This document shows, one piece after another, positions 1-6,417 of a DNA stretch of 7,771 bases. Both the position numbers and the translations under genes were made by a program. How positions within the stretch are numbered: position 1 is the first letter of the stretch; each line of letters opens with the position of its first letter. The stretch covers positions 1 through 7,771 of the forward strand of contig JAQVEU010000031.1 in assembly GCA_028697565.1 (NCBI GenBank). Reading direction: 5' to 3'. Below the pieces are notes generated by a model. The model ran no database searches. It was not told the origin of the DNA and was given only the letters and a program-made list of their open reading frames with translations. The DNA is from Candidatus Ratteibacteria bacterium (lineage in GTDB: Bacteria > Ratteibacteria > UBA8468 > B48-G9 > JAFGKM01).

Positions 1-2
1 AC

Positions 3-965
3 CGTCTGTTACTTTTAATTGCCATCTTTCTCTATATACCATTAGGACTGCTACAGGTGAGCATTAACTACAGAAGAACCCTGGAAAACCTTGAAAGTAG
101 AATGCTTCTTATGCCAGGGCAGATGGCCGGAAATTTAGTGCTAAGTGGATTCAAAGGGATAGCAGCCGACCTGTTGTGGCTGAATATTGAGGAATACTGG
201 CATAAAGGACAGCACTATAAAATGTTACCCCTCCTTGACGCAGTAAGTTGGTTGCAACCCGAGTATGTTACTGTCTGGGCTGTGGGTGGATGGCATATGG
301 CATATAACATATTCTCCAATGTGGCAGCTGGAGCGGATGATATTGAAAGGCAACTGGAAAAAGTTAAAGAAAACCTTTCAGATATAGAGAAAAAACGACT
401 ACTACCTGTTATTAACATCGCAGAGGAAGCAAAGGCAATAAGAGAGGGACTAACTGGCTATTATACTAAAGGACTCACAGAAAAGGAAAGGCCTGAGGTA
501 CTTGCAAAATTAGATGCCTATGAAAAGAAATTAGAAGAGATTAACGATGAAAATAACAAAGAGATAGTAGAAATTGCTAAAAAACTTATAGAGATTCCCC
601 GCGAACAGATACTATGGTATGAAAGGGGAATAAACTTTCTTAAAAAGGGTGCCTCCTATAACTTTGAAAAATATGATGTATTCTTTGAACTTGGCTGGAC
701 ATATTACCACAAAGGGCAGGACTATCCAAATGCTGTAAAATATCTGGAAAAAGCCGCGAAGTTTCCACATCCTGCATATGTGGACAATGTGCTTGCCCAT
801 GCCTATGAGCTTAATGGACAGGTTGATAAGGCACTACAACAGTGGGAAAAGCAGCTCGCTTCAGGCAATTTTACAAGTATAGCAGAAAGGGCAATAAGGT
901 GTATTAAAGAAGAAGGCGCCTTCAATCCTAAACGGAGAAAGATGTTAGGAATAGATAAGGAATAA
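3..965 (+). CDS. Membrane-anchored TPR protein, 5' end outside window
   Basis: The frame is open from the first bases of the window. A GTG at 57 is a possible start, but the 18 codons before it encode a hydrophobic stretch (RLLLLIAIFLYIPLGLLQ) that reads as an N-terminal membrane anchor, and no Shine-Dalgarno site precedes the GTG. I therefore treat the gene as beginning upstream. Numbering from the GTG, residues 20-85 form a conserved-looking helical block rich in Trp and Tyr (GFKGIAADLLWL, then WAVGGWHMAYNI). Residues about 90-182 are Lys/Glu-rich and probably coiled coil. Residues about 206-236 (ELGWTYYHKGQDYPNAVKYLEKA) are a clear TPR, and about 241-272 a second. The C-terminus is basic. 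The likely role is an envelope scaffold that binds other proteins; no enzymatic motif is seen. It is followed 10 nt later by gmk. The family assignment is solid, the specific function unknown. Confidence 0.75.
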   Translation, partial: RLLLLIAIFLYIPLGLLQVSINYRRTLENLESRMLLMPGQMAGNLVLSGFKGIAADLLWLNIEEYWHKGQHYKMLPLLDAVSWLQPEYVTVWAVGGWHMAYNIFSNVAAGADDIERQLEKVKENLSDIEKKRLLPVINIAEEAKAIREGLTGYYTKGLTEKERPEVLAKLDAYEKKLEEINDENNKEIVEIAKKLIEIPREQILWYERGINFLKKGASYNFEKYDVFFELGWTYYHKGQDYPNAVKYLEKAAKFPHPAYVDNVLAHAYELNGQVDKALQQWEKQLASGNFTSIAERAIRCIKEEGAFNPKRRKMLGIDKE

Positions 966-975
966 ACTCTTACAA

Positions 976-1557
976 ATGTCCAGTCATAAAAGAAAAATCT
1001 TTGTCATATCAGCCCCTTCAGGAACAGGAAAGACAACTATTGTAAATAAGTTAAAAGAAAAAATTGGTAAAACTATAGAGGTAATTACCACCTTTACTAC
1101 AAGAAAACCGAGACCCGGCGAGAAAAGCGGCTATGACTATTATTTTATAACAACCCGTAAATTTAAAGAGATGATTAAACAGGGAGCATTTGCAGAGTGG
1201 GCAATGGTATATGGAAACTATTATGGAACTCCCAAAAAAGATATAAATGAGGCAATTAAAAAGGGAAAGGATGCCCTCCTTGTAATAGATACACAGGGAG
1301 GGATGAGCATAAAAAAACTATTTCCTGACGCAGTTCTCATCGGTATCTTACCACCTTCAATAAAAGAGCAGGAGAGAAGGATAAGAAAAAGGGATGGACT
1401 TACCGAAGAGGAAATAAAAAGACGGATAGAAGAAGCAAAGAAGGAAAGAAAGATTATTATGTCAAAATATGACTATCATCTTATCAATAAAAATCTGAAA
1501 AACACAATAAAAAAGATAGAGCGAATAATAAAAAGGGAGATGAATAAAAATGGATAA
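976..1557 (+). CDS. gmk: Guanylate kinase
   Basis: This enzyme phosphorylates GMP to GDP with ATP, an essential step in purine nucleotide supply, in the cytoplasm. The 193-residue product is slightly shorter than the usual 200-210. The P-loop is APSGTGKT (13-20). The GMP-binding segment follows with TTRKPRPGE (41-49), YDYYF (53-57), FAEW with Glu74, and YGTP (83-86). The Walker-B-like VIDTQGG (103-109) carries Asp105, and the Arg-rich lid (RRIRKRDGLTEEEIKRR, about 134-150) closes over ATP. The ATG at 976 has only a weak purine stretch (AAGGA, 957-961) far upstream, so translation may depend on coupling to the TPR gene ending 10 nt before. The 3' end overlaps the oxidoreductase start. The usual bacterial partner rpoZ is not next to it. 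The identification is firm. Confidence 0.96.
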   Translation: MSSHKRKIFVISAPSGTGKTTIVNKLKEKIGKTIEVITTFTTRKPRPGEKSGYDYYFITTRKFKEMIKQGAFAEWAMVYGNYYGTPKKDINEAIKKGKDALLVIDTQGGMSIKKLFPDAVLIGILPPSIKEQERRIRKRDGLTEEEIKRRIEEAKKERKIIMSKYDYHLINKNLKNTIKKIERIIKREMNKNG

Positions 1558-2509
1558 GGTAAAGGTGGCAGTTATAGGCGCAGGAGGTATGGCAAACACT
1601 GTTCATTATCCTTCACTTGCCAGTATTGAGTCAGTGGAGATTGTTGGAATTTCAGACCTTGTAGAGGAGAAGAGGCGGAAAACAGCAGAAAAATATTGTA
1701 TTGAAAGAATTTTTGTGGACTATAAAGACCTTATAGAAAAGATATCTCCAGACGCAGTGTATATCATAATGCCACCTCACCACCTCTATGATATAGCAGT
1801 ATATTGTCTCTCACTCGGACTCCATATCTTCATAGAAAAGCCACCTGGGATAACAAAAGAGCAGACAAGACAGCTGGCAAATCTTGCAGAGAAAAAAGGA
1901 GTATTGACAATGACCGGCTTCCAGAGAAGGTTTGCCCCTGTATTTGTAGAAGCAAAAAAGAGAATAGATGAAAAAGGTGGAGTACTTCACTGTCAGGCAA
2001 ACTTTTTCAAGTACTATATAAATCAGCCACCTTATTATAATGGAGCCATTGACATATTAACTTGCGATGCCATACATTCAGTTGACATTTTAAGATGGAT
2101 GGCAGGAGAGGTCAAAAAGGTGGTCAGTGTTATAAGAAGTATTGAGGCAGAGTATGATAACTGCTTTCATGCAATGATAGAGTTTGAGAATAACTCCACT
2201 GGTTTTTTGTCTGCAAACTGGGTCTCTGGTAAGAGAATATACAGTGTGGAGATGCACGGAAAAGGCATATGTGCCTTCGCAGACCCTGAAGATACTGCTG
2301 TAATTTATAAAGATGGACAAAATGATGGAGAGATTATAAAAGCAAAGGAGATTGCAGGCAGTGACCAGTTGTTTATGATGGCAGGATTTTATGATGAAAA
2401 CAGGCACTTTATTGAATGTATCAAGAAGAGGGAACTTCCACAAACACACTTTGGTGATAGTGTGAAAACGATGGAACTTGTTGATAGAATCTATCACAGT
2501 CCACTCTGA
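1550..2509 (+). CDS. Gfo/Idh/MocA family NAD(P)-dependent oxidoreductase
   Basis: The 319-residue product matches the two-domain family of sugar and inositol dehydrogenases. The N-terminal Rossmann fold has the dinucleotide-binding glycines in VIGAGGMA (8-15) and an acidic residue ending strand 2 (ISDL, Asp36). The family motif EKP is at 96-98, with Lys97 the usual catalytic lysine. The C-terminal alpha/beta domain has AIHSVDILRWM (174-184), where His176 and Asp179 match the family HxxxD/HxxD active-site segment. The family oxidises or epimerises sugars, inositols and amino sugars, but the substrate cannot be told from sequence. The ATG at 1550 overlaps gmk by 8 nt and has a Shine-Dalgarno site GGGAG at 1535-1539, inside gmk, so it is very likely translationally coupled. 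It ends with TGA just before the convergent gap. Confidence 0.93.
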   Translation: MDKVKVAVIGAGGMANTVHYPSLASIESVEIVGISDLVEEKRRKTAEKYCIERIFVDYKDLIEKISPDAVYIIMPPHHLYDIAVYCLSLGLHIFIEKPPGITKEQTRQLANLAEKKGVLTMTGFQRRFAPVFVEAKKRIDEKGGVLHCQANFFKYYINQPPYYNGAIDILTCDAIHSVDILRWMAGEVKKVVSVIRSIEAEYDNCFHAMIEFENNSTGFLSANWVSGKRIYSVEMHGKGICAFADPEDTAVIYKDGQNDGEIIKAKEIAGSDQLFMMAGFYDENRHFIECIKKRELPQTHFGDSVKTMELVDRIYHSPL

Positions 2510-2516
2510 TATATAT

Positions 2517-2540
2517 AAGTAGAAAGTAGCAAGTAGCGAG
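2517..2540. repeat. Three tandem 7-nt units (AAGTAGN) in the convergent intergenic gap
   Basis: AAGTAGA (2517-2523), AAGTAGC (2524-2530) and AAGTAGC (2531-2537) follow head to tail and end in GAG. They lie just after the oxidoreductase stop, in the 59-nt gap between the two convergent gene blocks. The rest of that gap holds no gene and no convincing intrinsic terminator. The three copies are visible directly. Whether they form part of a dispersed repeat family cannot be judged from this window. Confidence 0.6.
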
Positions 2541-2568
2541 AATAAATATCCTTACTTTTGAGTTTGAT

Positions 2569-3717
2569 TCAGGAAAGGGGATATCTTCCGAACTCAACAC
2601 CTGTTTTAAGAAACTCTATATAATTCTTTTCCATCTGCGGAGATATAGGACTTGCCCCAGGAATACCTGAAGGGATAAGAACAAACCTACCTTTTCTGCC
2701 ACCCTGGATAATTGCTTCCTTTGTCATATCAATAATCTCATCTGTCTCTCTGAATTCTAACTCTTCCTCCATAAGACCACCCATAAGAGTTATATTATCT
2801 CCAGATATTCTTCTTATCTTTAATATATAGTTAGGTATATTGGCAGTGTTTATGACTGGTTCAAGGATATCTATTCCAACACTGAATAGCATAGGAATAA
2901 GTTTTTCGATATCACCATGCCAGTGATAACATATATAGTTTTTCTTGCCCTTTTTTAAAATATCTATAAGTTCTTTGTCATACTTAAAGGCAAGCTCAAC
3001 AAAAAATCTCTTTGTATCGTGGAAATACTCCTGTGGAAGAGATGGTGGAACTGCGTATTCTGCTCCTCTTATCCGTATAATAGTATATGAAACAGAGGTT
3101 GAGATAAATCTGTAGATATTTATAAGACGCTCCTGCATCTTTTCAAGTAATTTATATATAAGTTTGGGAGTTGAAAGAATAAACTTGGGCATATCACCAG
3201 GCGCGAAAAGTTCATATATAACAGCCAGTGGGTCAGGAAGGGCAATAACACATACACCTTTTTCTTCAAGTTCACTACCGACCTTAAAAAAGTCAGACAG
3301 GTCAGGACTAAAAGGAGTATAAGGGAGATCAAGAAACTTCAAAATATCTTTTTCGTCTTCAATCCATGGCTTTTGAATCCACTGATATGCACTTGTCTTT
3401 GATATCCTGGCAATACGTACCAAAGGCCCTCGTCTTGTAGCTACCGATATCCTGATTATCTTTGAAAGGGGGGTATCTTCAAACTCTTCTACCTTAGTGT
3501 CAATACTACCGGGTGCTGAAAAGAAAAAACCTGTTTTAGGCCGCCAGAGGTGAAATGTATCCTGATATTCCCTCGCTGTGGAAAGTAGATTTTCAAAACT
3601 CTTGTGTTGAGCCCAGAAACTATCTTTCTCAAAGGGGTTTATCTTATATAGAGAGACAGGGACCCTATCCGGCATTATTCCCTGTACTACAGCCATAATT
3701 CTTTCGCGGCTTGTCAT
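2569..3717 (-). CDS. Uroporphyrinogen decarboxylase-family protein (MtaA/methyltransferase-like)
   Basis: The 382-residue product opens with TSRERIMAVVQGIMPDRVPV, the typical start of URO-D-fold proteins related to the corrinoid methyltransferases MtaA/MtbA. Further family marks are an RGAEYAVPPSLPQEYF segment (207-222) in place of the usual GeD...SPexf region, YHWHGDIEKLIP (274-285) with two histidines that match the zinc/thiol-binding region of the methyltransferases, GIDILEPV (291-298), LMGGL (321-325) and GGRKGRFVLIPSGIPG (349-364). It is not a good heme-pathway HemE: it is longer than about 350 residues and lacks the N-terminal substrate-binding arginine block. A methyl transfer role with a corrinoid protein is inferred; no corrinoid protein or activator is in the window. 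The ATG at 3717 has AGGGGAG two nt upstream and a better-spaced GAGGTGG at 3731-3737. It is the last gene of the minus-strand block and ends in TGA. Confidence 0.85.
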   Translation of the reverse strand: MTSRERIMAVVQGIMPDRVPVSLYKINPFEKDSFWAQHKSFENLLSTAREYQDTFHLWRPKTGFFFSAPGSIDTKVEEFEDTPLSKIIRISVATRRGPLVRIARISKTSAYQWIQKPWIEDEKDILKFLDLPYTPFSPDLSDFFKVGSELEEKGVCVIALPDPLAVIYELFAPGDMPKFILSTPKLIYKLLEKMQERLINIYRFISTSVSYTIIRIRGAEYAVPPSLPQEYFHDTKRFFVELAFKYDKELIDILKKGKKNYICYHWHGDIEKLIPMLFSVGIDILEPVINTANIPNYILKIRRISGDNITLMGGLMEEELEFRETDEIIDMTKEAIIQGGRKGRFVLIPSGIPGASPISPQMEKNYIEFLKTGVEFGRYPLS

Positions 3718-3730
3718 ATCTCCCCTGTTC

Positions 3731-3737
3731 CCACCTC
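3731..3737 (-). promoter_or_regulatory. Shine-Dalgarno site for the URO-D-family gene
   Basis: On the minus strand this reads GAGGTGG, 13 nt before the ATG at 3717. A second purine run, AGGGGAG (3720-3726), lies only 2 nt before the ATG, which is too close to be optimal. Either could serve; the distal one is the better complement to the 16S tail. Both sit in the 38-nt gap after the acetyltransferase stop. Confidence 0.45.
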
Positions 3738-3755
3738 TTATCCTTTCCTTTTTTA

Positions 3756-4898
3756 TTATATCATATCAAGTGGTGGTAGATATATATTAAGCGGCAAAAA
3801 CTGTTTTAATATCTGAACAGTTTTGATGTCTATTCCATCAGGAACCCATAAAGAGGTTCCGAATAAAAAACGGACCATATCTGTCTCTGTCAGGGATATT
3901 TCATTTTTACCTCTGCCACTAACTATTTTCAGCACATCTCCTTTTTTTGTTATTACCACGGACTCTTTGCCTTTGATGGTAAGTGTTATCTCCTCATTGT
4001 CAGGAAATAAAAAGTTCTTCCCCTTTGAAAAAATTTCCATTGTCTGTCTAAGATTGATAATTTTTATCATTCTTGGAGACCCGATATTCCATGAAGAAGC
4101 AAGTGACATAAGATTCGCTGGAATCTCATGAAATTCAGGGAAAACAATGCTAAACCCTGCAAAACCAAATTTTTCTATAAGATGTTGAAGTATACAGGGA
4201 ATCAGTTCAGGACTACCGCCAAACTCTAAAACATTTTTCATTCGGTCGTCCCTGACCTCTGTGGCAGAAATCACAACAAAAGCAAATCTCTTCCCTCTTT
4301 CAGCATAATATACATTTATACCATATCTTTTGTAGATATTTTCAAAGTCATCCAGTGTCCGTTTTCTTCTGTAGTTAATATCTTCATAGGACCTCATTAT
4401 CTTTCCGAGAATTTTTCTGTCAGTATTGTCATATCTGTAAGACGGAATTGCATTTATACCATATTTTTCCAATCCCCGTGGAAGGATATTTAATGTTACA
4501 ACCTTTCCTCCATTTTCATATCCAAAGTTGTTATATCTGTGTCTGTCTCCACCTAAGATAGAAAGTGGGAACCTCTGTCTTTCCATCTCTTTAAAGGCAT
4601 ACTTCAGCAGAATTCCCATATATCCCTTACCTCTGTGAGAATAAAGTGTTGATACACCTCCTATACCTGCAAGGTCAATATCTACACCATTTTGAACTGT
4701 CTTGAGAGGAAAAACCCTCACAAGAGAAACAATCTTCCCCTTTTCTCTTATAACAAATATATTACGGAAGTCCGTATTCTCTTTCTTCCATAGTGAAGGA
4801 TAGGTAGAGGGGAAATAGTTAAAAGAATGTCCATAGACATCCTCAAGAAACCTCTGAATATTGTTATACTCCGATGATAGTGCCCTCTCAATCTTCAT
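3756..4898 (-). CDS. Eis-like GNAT acetyltransferase with C-terminal SCP2-like domain
   Basis: With the start chosen here the product has 380 residues, close to the roughly 400 of Eis-type proteins, which have two GNAT-fold regions and a sterol-carrier (SCP2-like) C-terminal domain. The acetyl-CoA-binding motif A is GVSTLYSHRGKGYMGILL (81-98), with Arg89 and Gly92 in the pyrophosphate loop. RYNNFGYE (121-128) corresponds to the family's 'YgrFGY' segment. A second, divergent GNAT-like part spans about 150-270, and the beta-rich end (about 285-375, ending in PPLDMI) fits the SCP2-like domain. Eis relatives acetylate aminoglycosides or protein lysines; the substrate here is unknown. An in-frame ATG at 4946 would add 16 residues (MSWLSYNIPINRRKTS) but would overlap uppP and has no Shine-Dalgarno site. 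The ATG at 4898 has AGGAGGAA 7 nt upstream and starts 28 nt after the uppP stop. Confidence 0.85.
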   Translation of the reverse strand: MKIERALSSEYNNIQRFLEDVYGHSFNYFPSTYPSLWKKENTDFRNIFVIREKGKIVSLVRVFPLKTVQNGVDIDLAGIGGVSTLYSHRGKGYMGILLKYAFKEMERQRFPLSILGGDRHRYNNFGYENGGKVVTLNILPRGLEKYGINAIPSYRYDNTDRKILGKIMRSYEDINYRRKRTLDDFENIYKRYGINVYYAERGKRFAFVVISATEVRDDRMKNVLEFGGSPELIPCILQHLIEKFGFAGFSIVFPEFHEIPANLMSLASSWNIGSPRMIKIINLRQTMEIFSKGKNFLFPDNEEITLTIKGKESVVITKKGDVLKIVSGRGKNEISLTETDMVRFLFGTSLWVPDGIDIKTVQILKQFLPLNIYLPPLDMI

Positions 4899-4905
4899 AC
4901 TGGTC

Positions 4906-4913
4906 TTCCTCCT
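4906..4913 (-). promoter_or_regulatory. Strong Shine-Dalgarno site that fixes the acetyltransferase start
   Basis: The minus strand reads AGGAGGAA, an almost perfect anti-16S match, 7 nt before the ATG at 4898. It lies between the uppP stop and that ATG. This decides against the in-frame ATG at 4946, which lies inside uppP and has no purine-rich leader. Confidence 0.8.
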
Positions 4914-4926
4914 GTTTATAGGTATA

Positions 4927-5670
4927 TTATAAGACAGCCACGACAATAGCCACAGTTAGTGTATAAAAACCAAACAGATATATCTTATCTTTAACCACAA
5001 TATTTTTCAATAGATACAAAGATATCATACCCACAAAAAAGGATGTAAAAAGTCCTGTCAAAAGATAGGACACAGGGATTGCCTGAAATTCTTTTACCTC
5101 CAATATCACAGCACCTAATATCGCAGGTATTGCCAGAAGAAAAGAAAACCTGAATGCCTCTTCATTCTTCACTCCGGCAATTTTGGCAGCAGAGATTGTC
5201 GCACCAGAACGTGAGACACCAGGCAGAAGCGACAGACCCTGCATCAGCCCTATGAAAAGTGCCTTTTTTGTATCCAGTTCTCCACTACTTTTCCTCGTAG
5301 AAAGAAATAATAGGACAGAGGTAATAAGGAATGTGAAAGGCATAACCTTCATTATAGCAAAGCGCTCTATGTAATAACTTAGGAAGATACCTATAACACC
5401 TGTAACAATAGAGCCGTATATGATGTATAGCCCAATATTAAATTCATAACTCTTCCTATCAAAAAAGAAGAGTGCCCTGCCAACCTTAACAATATCCCTG
5501 CGGAAGAAGATAATAATAACAAGGAGAGAAGAAAGATGAAGAAAGATATCAAAAGAGACGCCACCTTTAAGACCAAAGAGATGCTGGAAGACAACAAGAT
5601 GTCCAGAACTGCTTATAGGTAGCCACTCCGCAATCCCCTGAACAAGCCCAAGAATAAATGCCTCTCTCAC
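4927..5670 (-). CDS. uppP: Undecaprenyl-diphosphatase (UppP/BacA)
   Basis: This integral membrane enzyme dephosphorylates undecaprenyl diphosphate to regenerate the lipid carrier for peptidoglycan and other envelope polymers, and its overproduction gives bacitracin resistance. Motif 1 is GLVQGIAEWLPISSSGHLVV (8-27). It holds the (E/Q)xxxE pair Gln11/Glu15, the serine run 20-22 and His24. Motif 2 is LPGVSRSGATIS (149-160), with catalytic Arg154. FLHLSSLLVI (43-52) is the conserved segment between them. Six or more hydrophobic helices follow. At 247 residues it is shorter than the usual 260-280, with a short C-terminus but all catalytic residues present. The start is GTG at 5670. The only upstream in-frame codons before the pilin stop are GGA AGA AGA, so no earlier start is possible. 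It begins 9 nt after the pilin stop, with the Shine-Dalgarno site inside that stop. Confidence 0.95.
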   Translation of the reverse strand: MREAFILGLVQGIAEWLPISSSGHLVVFQHLFGLKGGVSFDIFLHLSSLLVIIIFFRRDIVKVGRALFFFDRKSYEFNIGLYIIYGSIVTGVIGIFLSYYIERFAIMKVMPFTFLITSVLLFLSTRKSSGELDTKKALFIGLMQGLSLLPGVSRSGATISAAKIAGVKNEEAFRFSFLLAIPAILGAVILEVKEFQAIPVSYLLTGLFTSFFVGMISLYLLKNIVVKDKIYLFGFYTLTVAIVVAVL

Positions 5671-5676
5671 TCTTCT

Positions 5677-5681
5677 TCCTC
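5677..5681 (-). promoter_or_regulatory. uppP Shine-Dalgarno site overlapping the pilin stop codon
   Basis: The minus strand reads GAGGA, 6 nt before the GTG start of uppP, and its first two bases are part of the TGA stop of the upstream pseudopilin (5680-5682). A ribosome finishing the pilin covers this site, so uppP translation is probably coupled to pilin translation. Confidence 0.65.
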
Positions 5682-6399
5682 AGCGGAACTGGTAGAGAAT
5701 ATCATCAGAGGCATCCCAATCTTCACTGCTGTCTTCTGAACCATCTGCATTTGCATCACCTTTATCTACTGCTCCTGCTCCTGTTTCCATCTTTCCGTTA
5801 GGGCCTGCTGAGTAAATAATCATTACCCTCAAATCCGGATTATAGGCAACAAGATATGTCCTGCCCCAGGGGTCTAATGGAGTACCATAAGGGACACCAC
5901 TTAAATCCCAATAAGATGCCCCTGAAACATTAGGACAAGAGCCATTGTTTGGCTGGTATGTAGACCTTGACTGGAATACCTGATAGGGCCCATCCCAGTT
6001 ATGTCCAGAGGTAAGTTCACTTTCATACCCCGTACAATCAGATATTTGTGTAAAATGTCCTAATTGATGTTCAGGATAAGCACCAGGAAGTTCAAAAAAG
6101 TCATTACAACCAGAGCAGTACGCAGCACTATAAGAATAGGTATGAGGGTCGCTTGAATTAGAACTATTATCATAACCCAGTGTAGGGTCTGCCAGATCAC
6201 ATAATCTCACATAAACACCAGTATCTAATTTTTCCATCATCATGGCACTTGCAATACCAGACATCTCTGCCTTTGCCTTGTCTATCAGTGCCTTCGCCCT
6301 ACCCCTTCTTATCGCAGGCATAAGAAGTCCTGAAAGTATCGCTATAATTACCATTACCACAAGCAACTCTATAAGCGTGAAGGCATATTTTTTCTTCAT
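5680..6399 (-). CDS. Type II secretion/type IV pilus-like pseudopilin (GspG-like)
   Basis: The 239-residue product has a class III prepilin signal: a basic leader MKKKYA, then FTLIELLVVMVIIAILSGLL, with the +5 glutamate at Glu11. The residue before the cut is Ala6 instead of the usual Gly. A long hydrophobic helix (7-30) continues into a basic amphipathic helix (31-56). The C-terminal half has DPWGRTYLVAYNP (176-188) and IYSAGPNGK (195-203), the GspG-type major pseudopilin pattern, where it folds around a calcium ion. The product is much longer than GspG (about 140 residues). The extra middle is Ser/Tyr/Gly-rich, with five cysteines in all (67, 95, 98, 122, 155), including CSGC. The tail contains DANADGSEDSSE (215-226), which fits EF-hand loop spacing. 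The Shine-Dalgarno site AAAGGAG is at 6407-6413, 7 nt from the ATG. It is likely a secretion or pilus subunit; which system is unknown. Confidence 0.88.
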   Translation of the reverse strand: MKKKYAFTLIELLVVMVIIAILSGLLMPAIRRGRAKALIDKAKAEMSGIASAMMMEKLDTGVYVRLCDLADPTLGYDNSSNSSDPHTYSYSAAYCSGCNDFFELPGAYPEHQLGHFTQISDCTGYESELTSGHNWDGPYQVFQSRSTYQPNNGSCPNVSGASYWDLSGVPYGTPLDPWGRTYLVAYNPDLRVMIIYSAGPNGKMETGAGAVDKGDANADGSEDSSEDWDASDDILYQFR

Positions 6400-6406
6400 T
6401 TTCTTG

Positions 6407-6413
6407 CTCCTTT
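6407..6413 (-). promoter_or_regulatory. Shine-Dalgarno site of the GspG-like pseudopilin
   Basis: The minus strand reads AAAGGAG, 7 nt before the ATG at 6399. It lies in the 18-nt gap after the MNT-HEPN stop, so the pilin keeps its own strong initiation signal despite the toxin-antitoxin gene ahead of it. Confidence 0.7.
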
Positions 6414-6417
6414 GTTC

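Noticed and set aside
2482..2496. Small perfect inverted repeat TGATAG-AAT-CTATCA near the end of the oxidoreductase gene.
   Set aside because: It is a 6-bp AT-rich stem inside coding sequence without a T-run; likely chance.
2090..2497. A 135-codon open frame on the minus strand inside the oxidoreductase gene, and similar antisense frames elsewhere.
   Set aside because: Cys/His/Leu-rich shadow translations opposite well-supported genes, without ribosome sites or recognisable motifs.
2510..2568. Bidirectional terminator between the convergent genes, formed by AAGTA...TACTT arms.
   Set aside because: The arms are short, AT-rich and far apart, and no stem with an adjacent T-run can be drawn convincingly.
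2569..3717. Heme-pathway uroporphyrinogen decarboxylase (hemE).
   Set aside because: The N-terminal arginine substrate block of HemE is missing and the motifs are of the methyltransferase-like branch; no other heme gene is nearby.
5680..5682. TGA recoded as an amino acid (as in Gracilibacteria or SR1), fusing the pilin to UppP.
   Set aside because: The oxidoreductase and URO-D-family genes also end at TGA where the family length ends, and no internal TGA occurs in conserved proteins, so TGA is a normal stop.
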